From an uncultured Clostridium sp. (GTDB taxonomy: Bacteria; Bacillota; Clostridia; Clostridiales; Clostridiaceae): a stretch of 64,000 bases of DNA. Location of the stretch: NCBI GenBank assembly GCA_900548455.1, contig URKQ01000016.1, positions 6,035 to 70,034 of the forward strand. The letters run 5' to 3'. This document shows, one piece after another, positions 9,872 through 17,763 of this stretch. Numbering within the stretch: the first letter of the stretch is position 1; the number at the start of each line of letters is the position of its first letter. The notes under the pieces were generated by a model. The model did not search any database and had not been told where the DNA came from. It saw only the letters and a list, made by a program, of their open reading frames with translations. The translations under genes and the position numbers were made by a program.

Positions 9872-9906
9872 AAAAAATCAGTTCATTTTTATGGACTGAT
9901 TTTTAA
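9872..9906. terminator. Bidirectional terminator
   Basis: AAAAATCAGTTCA and TGGACTGATTTTT pair around a short loop, with A and T tracts on both sides. It serves the convergent ohyA and the minus-strand gene at 9903. Confidence 0.8.
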
Positions 9907-10772
9907 TTTTTCTTTTCAGTTAATATAGAAAATGAGTTACCATCAGTTTTTAAAATAATGTCTCCATTTATATCAGTTCTAAATATTAGTGAATTAATAT
10001 TTGCTAAAGATTGCAATGTGGGTTTATTTGGATGTCCATACTCATTACCCATGCCACAGGAAATTATAGATATTGATGGTTTTACTTTATTAATAAATTG
10101 TTCAGTGGAAGAGGTGCTACTACCATGATGTGGAACTTTTAATATATCTGCTTTTAAAGAACTATTGGATGCAACTAATTTATTTTCTATATCCTTTTCA
10201 CAATCACCTGTAAAGAGTACTGATCTTTCACCAAAGGTATATTTGCATACAATGGAATAATTGTTAAGATTATCATCTTTATAATTTTCCCCAGTCCAAA
10301 GAAAGTCTATATAACTATCACTATCTAATTGAAGTCTGTAATTAGTTGGAATGGAAGTTATTGAAGTTCTTTTAGAATCTAGAGCATTGATCATATTATT
10401 AAACTCTATATCAGGAGTTGTAATTTTAGGGGCTATAAAGGTACCTACATCAAAGCGGTTAATTATTTTATCCATAGCTCCTATATGATCTTCATGTGGG
10501 TGAGTAGCAATTATATAATCAAGTTTTTTTACATGCTCTTTGTTTAAGTATTTTAGGATTTTGGATTTTTCTGACCCTGGACCTGAATCAATTAATATAT
10601 TGTAATTTTTATTATGAATTAGAATAGAATCTCCTTGACCAACATCAATAAAGTGAATTTCACTAATACACTCCGGTTGTACATTTTTATTTAACTTATA
10701 GCCAATTAGAAATGATAATGATATAGTAATACAGAGAGCTATAAAAAATTTTTTTGATTTAAATATTTTCAT
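9903..10772 (-). CDS. ComEC-like metallo-beta-lactamase fold hydrolase
   Basis: Protein of 289 aa with an N-terminal uncleaved signal anchor (FFIALCITISLSFLIGYKL) and an extracytoplasmic metallo-beta-lactamase domain. Metal-site motifs are FIDVGQGDSILI, the THPHEDHIG core and KVPHHGSSTS; a conserved FTGDCE follows. This is the stand-alone form of the ComEC/Rec2 C-terminal hydrolase, often annotated as a competence-like MBL protein; no ComEC channel is present nearby. It may act as an extracellular nuclease or phosphodiesterase. It is divergent from idi. Confidence 0.85.
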   Translation of the reverse strand: MKIFKSKKFFIALCITISLSFLIGYKLNKNVQPECISEIHFIDVGQGDSILIHNKNYNILIDSGPGSEKSKILKYLNKEHVKKLDYIIATHPHEDHIGAMDKIINRFDVGTFIAPKITTPDIEFNNMINALDSKRTSITSIPTNYRLQLDSDSYIDFLWTGENYKDDNLNNYSIVCKYTFGERSVLFTGDCEKDIENKLVASNSSLKADILKVPHHGSSTSSTEQFINKVKPSISIISCGMGNEYGHPNKPTLQSLANINSLIFRTDINGDIILKTDGNSFSILTEKKN

Positions 10773-10877
10773 AATGATACCATTACCTCCATATATAGTA
10801 ATTATGTTCAGCAGTGGAGTAATTAAACATATAATAAAGAATCAAGTGGAGTATTATCGAATAAGGAGAATTAAGTT

Positions 10878-11390
10878 ATGGAAGAAGTTATATTAGTAGA
10901 TACAAATGATAGTGAAATAGGAAAAATGGAAAAGATGCAAGCCCATATAGAGGGAAGGTTGCATAGAGCATTTTCAATTTTTGTTTTTAATTCAAAGGGT
11001 GAATTTTTGTTGCAACAAAGAGAGAATGGAAAGTATCATTCAGGTGGGTTATGGACTAATACTTGTTGCAGTCATCCAAGAGTGGGTGAAGATATAAAGG
11101 AAGCTGTTCATAGAAGATTGAAAGAAGAAATGGGATTTGACTGTGATTTGAGCGAGAAAAAAACTTTTTTATATCATGCTAAGTTTGACAATGATCTAAT
11201 AGAACATGAATTAGATCATATCTTTATTGGATATTATAATGGTGTACCAATACCAAATAAAGAAGAAGTAGAAAACTGGAAATGGATTTCTACTAATGAT
11301 TTAAAAAAAGAATTAGAAGCGGAACCAGATAAGTTTACATACTGGTTTAAATTTTCTATTGAAGATGTATTAGCTATAATAGAAGAATAA
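10878..11390 (+). CDS. idi: Isopentenyl-diphosphate delta-isomerase, type 1
   Basis: Nudix-fold enzyme interconverting IPP and DMAPP for isoprenoid synthesis. The 170-aa length fits type 1 Idi. The active-site Cys motif is TNTCCSHPR; the Nudix-like helix is EAVHRRLKEEMGF; metal and catalytic glutamates are in HELDHIFIG. An AAGGAG site precedes ATG 10878. The gene is monocistronic with a bidirectional terminator shared with gapN. Type 1 Idi is not universal in clostridia, which use the MEP pathway, where it is a balancing rather than essential step. Confidence 0.92.
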   Translation: MEEVILVDTNDSEIGKMEKMQAHIEGRLHRAFSIFVFNSKGEFLLQQRENGKYHSGGLWTNTCCSHPRVGEDIKEAVHRRLKEEMGFDCDLSEKKTFLYHAKFDNDLIEHELDHIFIGYYNGVPIPNKEEVENWKWISTNDLKKELEAEPDKFTYWFKFSIEDVLAIIEE

Positions 11391-11394
11391 AACG

Positions 11395-11431
11395 AAGCCA
11401 TATTCTAAAGTTAAAATAGAATATGGCTTTT
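11395..11431. terminator. Bidirectional terminator
   Basis: A 13-bp perfect stem, AAGCCATATTCTA/TAGAATATGGCTT, lies between the convergent idi and gapN stop codons, with A and T tracts on either side. Confidence 0.85.
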
Positions 11432-11437
11432 AAACTA

Positions 11438-12895
11438 CTAAAGTTCTTGACCGATGTTTAAAACAATAGATTTTATTCTAGTCATAGCTTCTATGCTATA
11501 TCTTATACCCTGAGTTCCCATTCCTGAAGATTTCACACCTGAAAATGGGAAGTGATCAGGACCTCTTTCTGATTTATTATTTATTTGGACAGCTCCAACT
11601 TCTAATTTACTAGCAATATAAAAAGCATCATCTATATTTTTAGTAAAGATTGAGGATTGAAGTCCATATTCAGATTTATTGGCAATTTCAATTGCTTCAT
11701 CATCATCCTTTATCCTTAGTATTGGAAGGACAGGACCAAAGGGTTCTTCCCACGCTATCCTCATGTCTTCGGTGACGTTATCTAATAGAGTTGGATATAT
11801 TAAATTTTTTTCTCTTTTATTACCACAAAGTAAAGTAGCACCTTTATCTAAAGCATCCTTAATTAATTCTTCAACAAAATCTGCTGATGAATTATCTATA
11901 AGAGGTGTAATTGTTACATCATCATCTTCAGGCAATCCAACTTTTAAATTTTGAACTAGGTCCTTCATTTTATTTGAAAGTTCATCAGCCACTTCATAAG
12001 TAGCAAGAACTCGTTTTATGGCAGTGCAACGTTGTCCTGAATAACTGTATGCTCCAGATACAATTTCTCTAGCGGCTTCATCTAAATTTGCATCTTTTAA
12101 TACTATAGCAGCATCTTTACCTCCAAGTTCCATCATCATGGGCACCATTCCTGCTATATCTGCAATATGTTTTCCAACTTTAGTAGAACCGGTAAAATTG
12201 ATAAAGTTTATATCTGGATGGGTAACAATATAGTCACCAATTTCTTTTGAACTTCCAGTAACAGTATTTAAAACTCCATTAGGTATACCGGCCTCTTGAA
12301 AAATACGAACAAGATGTAAGGCACTTATTGAACCTTGTGTAGGAGGCTTTAGTATAACACTATTTCCTGCAATTAAAGCAGGAGCAATTTTTGAAGCAGA
12401 TAAATTTATAGGATAGTTGAAAGGTGAAATAGCTAAAACTATCCCTACAGGGATTCTTTGAGCAAAACTTAATTTACTTTTATCGAATCCTGGAAAGTTA
12501 TCTCCAGAAATAGCCTCACCATCCATATTCTTACCGGCATCGGCTGTAAATCTAATAAAGTCTACTGTTCTTTTTACTTCTGACATAGATGATTTATAAT
12601 CTTTTGCTATTTCTTTCATTAAAAGTTCAGCTAGTTCTTCACAGTGTCCTTTTAATAAATCTGCTGCTTTATGAAGAATTTCAGCTCTTTTATTAAGAGG
12701 TGTACTAGCCCAAATGAGCTGACCTTCTTTTGCGCAGCGTATAGAGAAGTCAATATCATCTATTCCCATCTTGGGTATTGTCCCAAGAATTTTATGATCT
12801 GTTGGCGAATAAATAGAAATTACTTCATCTTTAGAAGTCCAATTACCATTAGTTAAGTTTAAATAATTATTACCATTCTTTATAGAGTCAAACAA
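11438..12895 (-). CDS. gapN: NADP-dependent non-phosphorylating glyceraldehyde-3-phosphate dehydrogenase
   Basis: Aldehyde dehydrogenase superfamily enzyme, 485 aa, oxidising glyceraldehyde-3-phosphate straight to 3-phosphoglycerate with NADPH formation. Catalytic residues are N160 (SPFNYP), E256 (MMELGGK) and C290 (SGQRCTA); cofactor-binding FTGSTKVG lies at 234-241. The full-length similarity is to GapN rather than to succinate-semialdehyde or betaine aldehyde dehydrogenases, and GapN is common in clostridia as an NADPH source. Translation appears to start at TTG 12895 behind an AGGTGGTGA ribosome site; no ATG is better placed. Confidence 0.88.
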   Translation of the reverse strand: MFDSIKNGNNYLNLTNGNWTSKDEVISIYSPTDHKILGTIPKMGIDDIDFSIRCAKEGQLIWASTPLNKRAEILHKAADLLKGHCEELAELLMKEIAKDYKSSMSEVKRTVDFIRFTADAGKNMDGEAISGDNFPGFDKSKLSFAQRIPVGIVLAISPFNYPINLSASKIAPALIAGNSVILKPPTQGSISALHLVRIFQEAGIPNGVLNTVTGSSKEIGDYIVTHPDINFINFTGSTKVGKHIADIAGMVPMMMELGGKDAAIVLKDANLDEAAREIVSGAYSYSGQRCTAIKRVLATYEVADELSNKMKDLVQNLKVGLPEDDDVTITPLIDNSSADFVEELIKDALDKGATLLCGNKREKNLIYPTLLDNVTEDMRIAWEEPFGPVLPILRIKDDDEAIEIANKSEYGLQSSIFTKNIDDAFYIASKLEVGAVQINNKSERGPDHFPFSGVKSSGMGTQGIRYSIEAMTRIKSIVLNIGQEL

Positions 12896-12994
12896 ATAAA
12901 ATCACCACCTAAATAATTTATAATAATATTGAGATTAAAGTCTTATATATTATTATCATTTTAGGCCATAGTAATTCTCGATTATACAGAGGCT

Positions 12995-13627
12995 TTATGC
13001 AAGTGTATCTTTAATTGCAGATTCAGATATGAGTGAATTAGATAAAAGGGCAGAAACACCTGTTACATATTCAGGGTTTTTATTACTGCTCCATTGAAGT
13101 TTTTCTCCAAGAACATTTTCTATTATAGAAGATACATCAAGACCTAAAGCTTCTAGGGAATATCTTAGTTTATTTGGATGGATACAGGGTGCGTTATTAA
13201 CTCTAGTACAATTTGAACATATTAAACATCGTCCAGATACTAAAGCTAACGTATCCTTAAAAGTATTTTCTAGGTTTAAAATTTTTTTATCATTTATTTC
13301 TCTAAAAGCATAATATATTCCATTAAAAACATTAGAGAAATTATCTTTCGAGATACTTATATCGCTATATTTTTTGAAAGAATGATTAACTAATGAAGCT
13401 ACTTCATCGTCATCCAAAGAATTTATAAATACTTTTCCACTTATTATATGGCAGTATTTGTATTTAAGTAAAAAATCTTTATCAATGAAGGGCAAAGGAG
13501 GACAGGTCCATACCTTGCTGTATTTATTGCATGATTCACAATATTTATTAATAAGTTTTGGGTTGTAATATTTCATTAAATCATTAGTAGTAATTGATTT
13601 TATAGTATAGTGTATATTTTCAATCAT
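12995..13627 (-). CDS. DUF2284 putative metal-binding protein
   Basis: Protein of 210 aa with two Cys clusters: CESCNKYSKVWTCPP near residue 30 and RCLICSNCTRVNNAPCIHP near residue 155, the latter resembling a ferredoxin-like Fe-S site. This is the DUF2284 pattern of predicted metal-binding proteins. The biochemical role is unknown. It has its own GGAGTGG ribosome site and is not obviously co-transcribed with gapN, which lies 100 bp downstream. Confidence 0.8.
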   Translation of the reverse strand: MIENIHYTIKSITTNDLMKYYNPKLINKYCESCNKYSKVWTCPPLPFIDKDFLLKYKYCHIISGKVFINSLDDDEVASLVNHSFKKYSDISISKDNFSNVFNGIYYAFREINDKKILNLENTFKDTLALVSGRCLICSNCTRVNNAPCIHPNKLRYSLEALGLDVSSIIENVLGEKLQWSSNKNPEYVTGVSALLSNSLISESAIKDTLA

Positions 13628-13710
13628 AAACTAACCACTCCTTCGAAATTCAGCATTAAATTTTCATTACCTATATATTCTATCACTCTATTTTACTACA
13701 GAGCATTAAA

Positions 13711-13740
13711 AAAAGCCGCACTAAGGCGGCTTAATTTTTA
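13711..13740 (-). terminator. Rho-independent terminator
   Basis: Reading the minus strand, AAGCCGC and GCGGCTT pair and are followed by a T run. It ends the DUF378 gene. Confidence 0.85.
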
Positions 13741-13744
13741 ATTA

Positions 13745-13963
13745 TTATTCTGTATATTTACTTTTACCAAAGAATGATAAAGAATATAATCCAGCTAATC
13801 CTACTAAAGCATAGATTATTCTACTAAATGTACTTATAGTACCAAATGCACTTGAGCCTGCAAATAAAACAGCTACTAAGTCAAATTGAAAAAGTCCTAT
13901 AAGACCCCAGTTTACAGCCCCAATAATAACAAGAATTAGTACTATTGCATCAAATACTTTCAT
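13745..13963 (-). CDS. DUF378 small membrane protein
   Basis: Protein of 72 aa with two predicted TM helices and the family hallmark VIIGAVNWGLIGLFQFDLV in the first; the second is IIYALVGLAGLYSLSFF. Membrane protein of unknown function, widespread in Firmicutes. A strong AAAAGGAG site precedes the ATG, and a perfect dyad lies just upstream (13978-13996). Confidence 0.9.
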   Translation of the reverse strand: MKVFDAIVLILVIIGAVNWGLIGLFQFDLVAVLFAGSSAFGTISTFSRIIYALVGLAGLYSLSFFGKSKYTE

Positions 13964-13977
13964 TTTAACATCTCCTT

Positions 13978-13996
13978 TTAAGGTATATTACCTTAA
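13978..13996. promoter_or_regulatory. Palindrome before the DUF378 gene
   Basis: TTAAGGTA and TACCTTAA form a perfect 8-bp dyad with a 3-base spacer, ending about 15 bp from the DUF378 start codon. It may be an operator or a 5'UTR hairpin; the two cannot be told apart here. Confidence 0.45.
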
Positions 13997-14067
13997 GTAT
14001 TATTTACTAAAATAATTTTTTTAATCATTTATATAAAGAAGATAAAGATTATAAGATTAAAAATTAT

Positions 14068-14158
14068 TATATAAGTTCCTCTGTATATCTAATATACTGT
14101 CCGTTTAATGAAAACTGCAAAATTAAAGAGATGAATAATCTTTATTGGAACATATATA
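14068..14158 (+). ncRNA. Structured leader RNA motif, copy 1
   Basis: About 91 nt closed by an outer stem (TATATAAGTTCC against GGAACATATATA, one A-A mismatch). It encloses a GTATAT/ATATAC hairpin, a TTTAAT/ATTAAA hairpin (14104-14127) with a GAAAACTGCAAA loop, and an AATAA/TTATT hairpin. A second copy lies on the minus strand at 22442-22532. There the same stems form with different bases in the outer helix, which argues for selection on RNA structure. Its 3' end is about 95 nt before the start of the gene at 14252. I do not recognise a named riboswitch or leader class. Confidence 0.5.
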
Positions 14159-14251
14159 TACATTTCTAAGAATATATATTATAATGGTATATATGTTTTA
14201 ATCAAGGTATATGTCTTTGTAATTAATGTTTATAAGATTGGAGTGTTATAT

Positions 14252-14629
14252 TTGAAGGATTTTATGTTTACTTTAGCAGCTATTATATTGTATTCAATAA
14301 TTGTACTTGGATTATATAAAGTTCTTTCTAAGTTTGTGCTAAATAAGATTAAAATAAATAAATGGATAATATTTGTTTTAGCAATAATGGTATTTTTATT
14401 ACCACCATTTTTATTACCAAACTTACCTAAAATTGTTTTGAATTTTGTATTCCCGGGAATATTTGTGATATTATTCTTATGGTTTGTTGATACTGCTGGA
14501 TGGTTAAAAAGATTTGATAAACCAAAGGAAACAAACAATTACTATAAGAACAGTGGTAAAAAGAAAAAAGATGATATTGTTATTAGACCAAAGGCAAAGC
14601 CTAATAGAGTAAAAAACAAGGATAAATAA
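14252..14629 (+). CDS. Small membrane protein of unknown function
   Basis: Protein of about 125 aa. I prefer the TTG at 14252, which has a TTGGAG site at proper spacing, over the in-frame GTG at 14243, which overlaps that site. Three hydrophobic stretches (MFTLAAIILYSIIVLGLYKV, WIIFVLAIMVFLLPPFLLP and VFPGIFVILFLWFVDTAG) are followed by a very basic cytoplasmic tail rich in Lys. It lies downstream of the structured leader motif and upstream of the cysS leader. Function unknown. Confidence 0.7.
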   Translation: MKDFMFTLAAIILYSIIVLGLYKVLSKFVLNKIKINKWIIFVLAIMVFLLPPFLLPNLPKIVLNFVFPGIFVILFLWFVDTAGWLKRFDKPKETNNYYKNSGKKKKDDIVIRPKAKPNRVKNKDK

Positions 14630-14647
14630 ATTTATCCTTGTTTTTTT
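14615..14647 (+). terminator. Rho-independent terminator
   Basis: A 12-bp stem, AACAAGGATAAA/TTTATCCTTGTT, followed by a run of T. The 5' arm overlaps the end of the upstream coding region. Confidence 0.85.
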
Positions 14648-14667
14648 AGTTGTAAAATTATTATAAT
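14638..14667 (+). promoter_or_regulatory. Candidate promoter of the cysS leader transcript
   Basis: TTGTTT at 14638 and TATAAT at 14662 are separated by 18 bp. The -35 region overlaps the tail of the preceding terminator. It is the only good -10 ahead of the Cys leader peptide. Confidence 0.5.
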
Positions 14668-14708
14668 ATGATAAAATTTAAGTATAAAGTTATTAAGGAG
14701 AGGTAATT

Positions 14709-14750
14709 ATGGTTATGTGTTGTTGCTGTTGTTGCTATAATATAATATAA
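14709..14750 (+). CDS. Cys6 leader peptide of the cysS attenuator
   Basis: A 13-codon ORF encoding M-V-M-C-C-C-C-C-C-Y-N-I-I, with an excellent AAGGAGAGG ribosome site at 14695-14703. Six consecutive Cys codons (14718-14735) make it a sensor of charged tRNA-Cys. It lies about 160 bp upstream of cysS, and the RNA between them can form mutually exclusive antiterminator and terminator helices (14768-14838). The arrangement is that of trp/his-type attenuation: ribosome stalling at the Cys run should favour cysS transcription. Too small for standard gene finders. Confidence 0.8.
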   Translation: MVMCCCCCCYNII

Positions 14751-14767
14751 GAAGATAAACAGAACAG

Positions 14768-14838
14768 TATAGCTATGATAACTTTTATACAATTGATAAG
14801 ATAATGTTATTTAAGCTATAGTTAATCTATAGCTTTTT
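14768..14838 (+). promoter_or_regulatory. Transcription attenuator (antiterminator/terminator) before cysS
   Basis: Terminator: AAGCTATAG (14813-14821) pairs with CTATAGCTT (14827-14835) and is followed by T. Antiterminator: TATAGCT (14768-14774) pairs with AGCTATA (14814-14820), extended by GATAAC (14777-14782) against GTTATT (14806-14811), giving about 13 bp. In addition GCTATA at 14734-14739, inside the end of the Cys run, can pair with TATAGC at 14768-14773 and sequester the antiterminator arm. These are the four segments of a classical attenuator. No T-box consensus was seen in this leader. Confidence 0.72.
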
Positions 14839-14910
14839 AAATTTCTGGAGAATTCTTATTAAGGCCAATATTGCTCATATACAATAGAAATAATGAAAAG
14901 GAGAGTCAGT

Positions 14911-16320
14911 ATGAGTTTTTATCTATATAATACTTTAACTAGAAATAAAGACGAATTTATACCAATAAATAAAAATAAGGTAGGTTTGTATACTTGTGGA
15001 CCTACAGTTTATAATTTTGCCCATATAGGTAATTTGAGAACATACATATTTGAAGATGCACTTAAGAAATCTCTTGAATATGTTGGATACAAAGTTAAAC
15101 ATGTTATGAATGTAACAGATGTTGGACATCTTCAATCTGATGGAGATGAAGGCGAAGATAAGATGCTTTTAGGAGCAACAAGAGAGCACAAGACAGTATG
15201 GGAAATTGCAAGATTTTATGAAGATGCTTTCTTTGATGATTGTAAAAAATTAAATATAAAAAGACCAACAGTTGTATGTAGAGCTACTGAACATATTGAA
15301 GATATGATTAAGTTTATCCAAAAGCTTGAGGAACGAGGATACACTTATAACGCTAATGGCAACGTTTATTTTGAAATTGATAAATTTGAAGATTATACGA
15401 AGCTTGCTAATTTGAGTATTGATGATTTAGAAGCTGGAAGTAGAATAGAAATAGATCCAAATAAGAAGAATCCTTTAGATTTTGTACTATGGTTTACAAA
15501 TTCTAAATTTTCTAATCAAATAATGCAATGGGATTCTCCGTGGGGCAGAGGATTTCCAGGATGGCATCTAGAATGTTCTGCAATGAGCATGAAGTATTTA
15601 GGCGAAAGAATAGATATTCACTGTGGAGGAATAGATCATATTCCAGTACATCACACTAATGAAATAGCTCAATCAGAATGTGCCCTTGGTCATAAATGGG
15701 TAAATTATTGGGTTCACGGTGAATTTTTAGTAGAAGATGGCGGGAAGATGTCAAAATCTAAAGGCGATTTTTTAACAGTTACTAGACTTGAAGAAGAAGG
15801 CTTTAATCCATTAGATTATAGATATTTTTGCCTTCAATCAAAATATAGAAAACAATTAGTATTTAGCTTTGAAAGTTTAAAAGATGCTCAAAATGGATAT
15901 AAAGCGCTTAAAAAGAAAATAGGTGCTATATTATCTGATATAGGTAATAATGAAAATGTTAATGAAGAAAATATTAATTTGTATAAAGAAAAATTTAAGG
16001 CTCAAATAAGTGATGACTTAAATATAGCCAATGCCTTTACAGTGTTAAATGAGGTAATTAAAGATAATAACCTAAATAATAAAGAGAAATCAATGTTAAT
16101 AGAAGACTTTGACAAAGTACTTTCTCTTAATTTAATGGAAATAGAAGAAGTAATACCTTCTAATATTGATGTTGAACTTGTGGATAGACTTTTAAAAGAA
16201 AGAAATGAAGCTAGAAAAGAAAAAAACTTTAAGAGAGCTGATGAAATTAGAGATGAACTAGCAGCTATGAATATAGAAATACTTGACAGTAAAGAAGGCA
16301 GTACTTGGAAAGTTAAATAA
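14911..16320 (+). CDS. cysS: Cysteinyl-tRNA synthetase
   Basis: Class I aminoacyl-tRNA synthetase that charges tRNA-Cys, 469 aa, normal length. The HIGH signature is CGPTVYNFAHIGNLRTY, the zinc-site region is WHLECSAMSM with HCGGIDHIPVHHTNE, and KMSKS is GGKMSKSKGDFLT. ATG 14911 is chosen because AAAGGAGAG sits six bases upstream; the in-frame ATG at 14893 has no ribosome site. Expression is probably controlled by the Cys6 leader peptide attenuator at 14709-14838. Confidence 0.96.
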   Translation: MSFYLYNTLTRNKDEFIPINKNKVGLYTCGPTVYNFAHIGNLRTYIFEDALKKSLEYVGYKVKHVMNVTDVGHLQSDGDEGEDKMLLGATREHKTVWEIARFYEDAFFDDCKKLNIKRPTVVCRATEHIEDMIKFIQKLEERGYTYNANGNVYFEIDKFEDYTKLANLSIDDLEAGSRIEIDPNKKNPLDFVLWFTNSKFSNQIMQWDSPWGRGFPGWHLECSAMSMKYLGERIDIHCGGIDHIPVHHTNEIAQSECALGHKWVNYWVHGEFLVEDGGKMSKSKGDFLTVTRLEEEGFNPLDYRYFCLQSKYRKQLVFSFESLKDAQNGYKALKKKIGAILSDIGNNENVNEENINLYKEKFKAQISDDLNIANAFTVLNEVIKDNNLNNKEKSMLIEDFDKVLSLNLMEIEEVIPSNIDVELVDRLLKERNEARKEKNFKRADEIRDELAAMNIEILDSKEGSTWKVK

Positions 16321-16362
16321 TATATATGTTACAATTAAATTTATTGCAACATATATAAATTA

Positions 16363-16407
16363 ATTGGTATAGCATACGTAAGTTAACGTGTTCTATACCA
16401 ATTTTTG
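16363..16407 (+). terminator. Rho-independent terminator of cysS
   Basis: ATTGGTATAG pairs with CTATACCAAT around a 20-base loop with internal complementarity, followed by a T run. Confidence 0.75.
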
Positions 16408-16465
16408 TATTGCATGTATTAAAAAAATTCTTTAGTTTAGTTTAATTTAAAATAAGAAATGTCTA

Positions 16466-16494
16466 TTGACAGAGTGAAAATAAATTGGTAAACT
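16466..16494 (+). promoter_or_regulatory. Consensus sigma-A promoter of the 5S rRNA gene
   Basis: TTGACA at 16466 and TAAACT at 16489 are separated by exactly 17 bp. It lies about 210 bp upstream of the 5S rRNA and has no other gene to serve. Confidence 0.7.
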
Positions 16495-16533
16495 AATAAG
16501 AGTCGTGATGAGCGATAAATGATAAACCTAATA

Positions 16534-16702
16534 AAATTTCTATTGGGCGATGATATTACGAAATTTCTTATAATATAAATAATATCCGTATAATCAACAA
16601 CAAAGTTTTGTTTTATTATCGCATTCTAATAAAAACTTATGTTTTTATTAAAGACAAACTTATTAAGTTTGTGAAGTTTACATCGCAAAATATTTGAGAT
16701 GT
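16534..16702 (+). other. Hairpin-rich leader of the 5S rRNA transcript
   Basis: Between the promoter and the 5S gene lie five successive potential hairpins without T tails: AAATTTC/GAAATTT (16534-16566), AACAAA/TTTGTT (16599-16612), TAATAAAAAC/GTTTTTATTA (16627-16650), CAAACTT/AAGTTTG (16655-16671) and ACATC/GATGT (16680-16702). They may be processing signals or simply AT-rich chance stems. No ORF is visible here. Confidence 0.45.
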
Positions 16703-16706
16703 GTAC

Positions 16707-16828
16707 TTATCTGGTAAGTATATCTTGAAGGAAACACCCGTTACCATGTCGAACACGAAGGTTAAGCTTCAAAGAGCTGAGAGTACTGCACGGGAAGCTG
16801 TGTGGGAGGGTAAGTTATTGCCAGGTAA
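16707..16828 (+). rRNA. rrf: 5S ribosomal RNA (isolated gene)
   Basis: About 120 nt with the standard 5S architecture. Helix I is TATCTGG (16708-16714) against CCAGGTA (16821-16827); helix II is CTTGAAG against CTTCAAAG; the loop B/C region carries the conserved CCATGTCGAACACG, GTTAAG and GAGAGTACTGC. It stands alone, not in an rrn operon, with its own promoter and a terminator at 16861. Nearby at 19708 is a shortened 5S-like RNA. Confidence 0.93.
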
Positions 16829-16860
16829 TAGATTCATGATTGAATGAGTTATGAATCAAA

Positions 16861-16888
16861 AACACCTTTTATAAGGTGTTTTTTTTGT
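16861..16888 (+). terminator. Rho-independent terminator of 5S rRNA
   Basis: AACACCTT/AAGGTGTT stem with a TTAT loop and a run of eight T. Confidence 0.88.
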
Positions 16889-17018
16889 TGTTCAATATTC
16901 ATACTATATTTGTAATCTATAGATAAAATTTCTTCTATTACATTTTTTAGAAATAGTTGAAATGAAAAAACAATTGATTTATGTTGTAAATAGGTAATAA
17001 CATGAAAGGATGAAAGAG

Positions 17019-17762
17019 ATGTTACTAAGTATATTTGATTTTTTGGGTACAGTTGCATTTGCATTTTCAGGGGCATTAGTAGCCATGCAAAAAAAGTTGG
17101 ACTTATTTGGAGTTATATTTTTAGGAATAACTACAGCAGTAGGGGGAGGGATTTTTAGAGATATTATTTTAGGACAAACGCCACCCACGGCTTTTGTTAA
17201 ACCAACATATTGCTTTATAAGTATAGTTATTTCTATTATTGCATTTTATGGATATCCTAAAATTTCTCAGAGATATACTAACATAAAGAAGAAGGAATTT
17301 GATGCTCATCCTACTGAAAATACGAGTCAATATATGAGCGCTGATCAATTATTTAAAATTACAAACAAAAGAAATCAGATGGCATTATTAAAAAATATAA
17401 TATCGTTATTTGATGCTATTGGACTTGCTACTTTTACAATTACAGGAGCAAACTTAGCATACAATCAGCCAAATACAAATATATTCTTGGTAGCATGTAT
17501 GGGATTAATTACTGGTGTTGGTGGAGGAGTTTTAAGGGATACTTTCGTCCAAAATACACCATTAATTTTTACAAAAGAAATTTATGCAGTAGCATCTATA
17601 ATTGGGGCTGTGGTATTTTATCTATGCAATTATATAGGATTTCCATACAATGTAACATTTTCTGTTTGCTTTATAGTTGTATTTTTCGCAAGAATGATTT
17701 CTATTAAATTTAATATTAATTTACCTACCTATAATTCAGATAAATATAAAATATATTTTTAA
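17019..17762 (+). CDS. TRIC-type / UPF0126 membrane protein
   Basis: Protein of 247 aa made of two repeated UPF0126 (bacterial TRIC channel-like) halves. Each contains three TM helices and a glycine-rich signature: LGITTAVGGGIFRDIILGQTP in the first half and MGLITGVGGGVLRDTF in the second. Bacterial homologues form trimeric cation channels or transport small molecules such as glycine. The linker between the halves (about residues 85-125) is longer than usual and charged. ATG 17019 is preferred because AAAGG lies nine bases upstream; the ATG at 17010 overlaps that site. Confidence 0.85.
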   Translation: MLLSIFDFLGTVAFAFSGALVAMQKKLDLFGVIFLGITTAVGGGIFRDIILGQTPPTAFVKPTYCFISIVISIIAFYGYPKISQRYTNIKKKEFDAHPTENTSQYMSADQLFKITNKRNQMALLKNIISLFDAIGLATFTITGANLAYNQPNTNIFLVACMGLITGVGGGVLRDTFVQNTPLIFTKEIYAVASIIGAVVFYLCNYIGFPYNVTFSVCFIVVFFARMISIKFNINLPTYNSDKYKIYF

Positions 17763-17763
17763 C

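Noticed and set aside
12671..12856. Plus-strand ORF opposite gapN
   Set aside because: It is antisense to a clear aldehyde dehydrogenase coding region, with no ribosome site and no protein-like motifs.
14243..14251. GTG 14243 as start of the membrane protein gene
   Set aside because: It lies inside the TTGGAGTG ribosome site; TTG 14252 has correct spacing.
14690..14910. T-box riboswitch before cysS
   Set aside because: The expected T-box sequence and stem I elements are not visible; the leader is better explained by the Cys6 mini-ORF and attenuator helices.
17495..17707. ORF in another frame within the TRIC-type gene
   Set aside because: A frame shadow of the membrane protein; Trp/Tyr/Cys-rich composition and no start signals.
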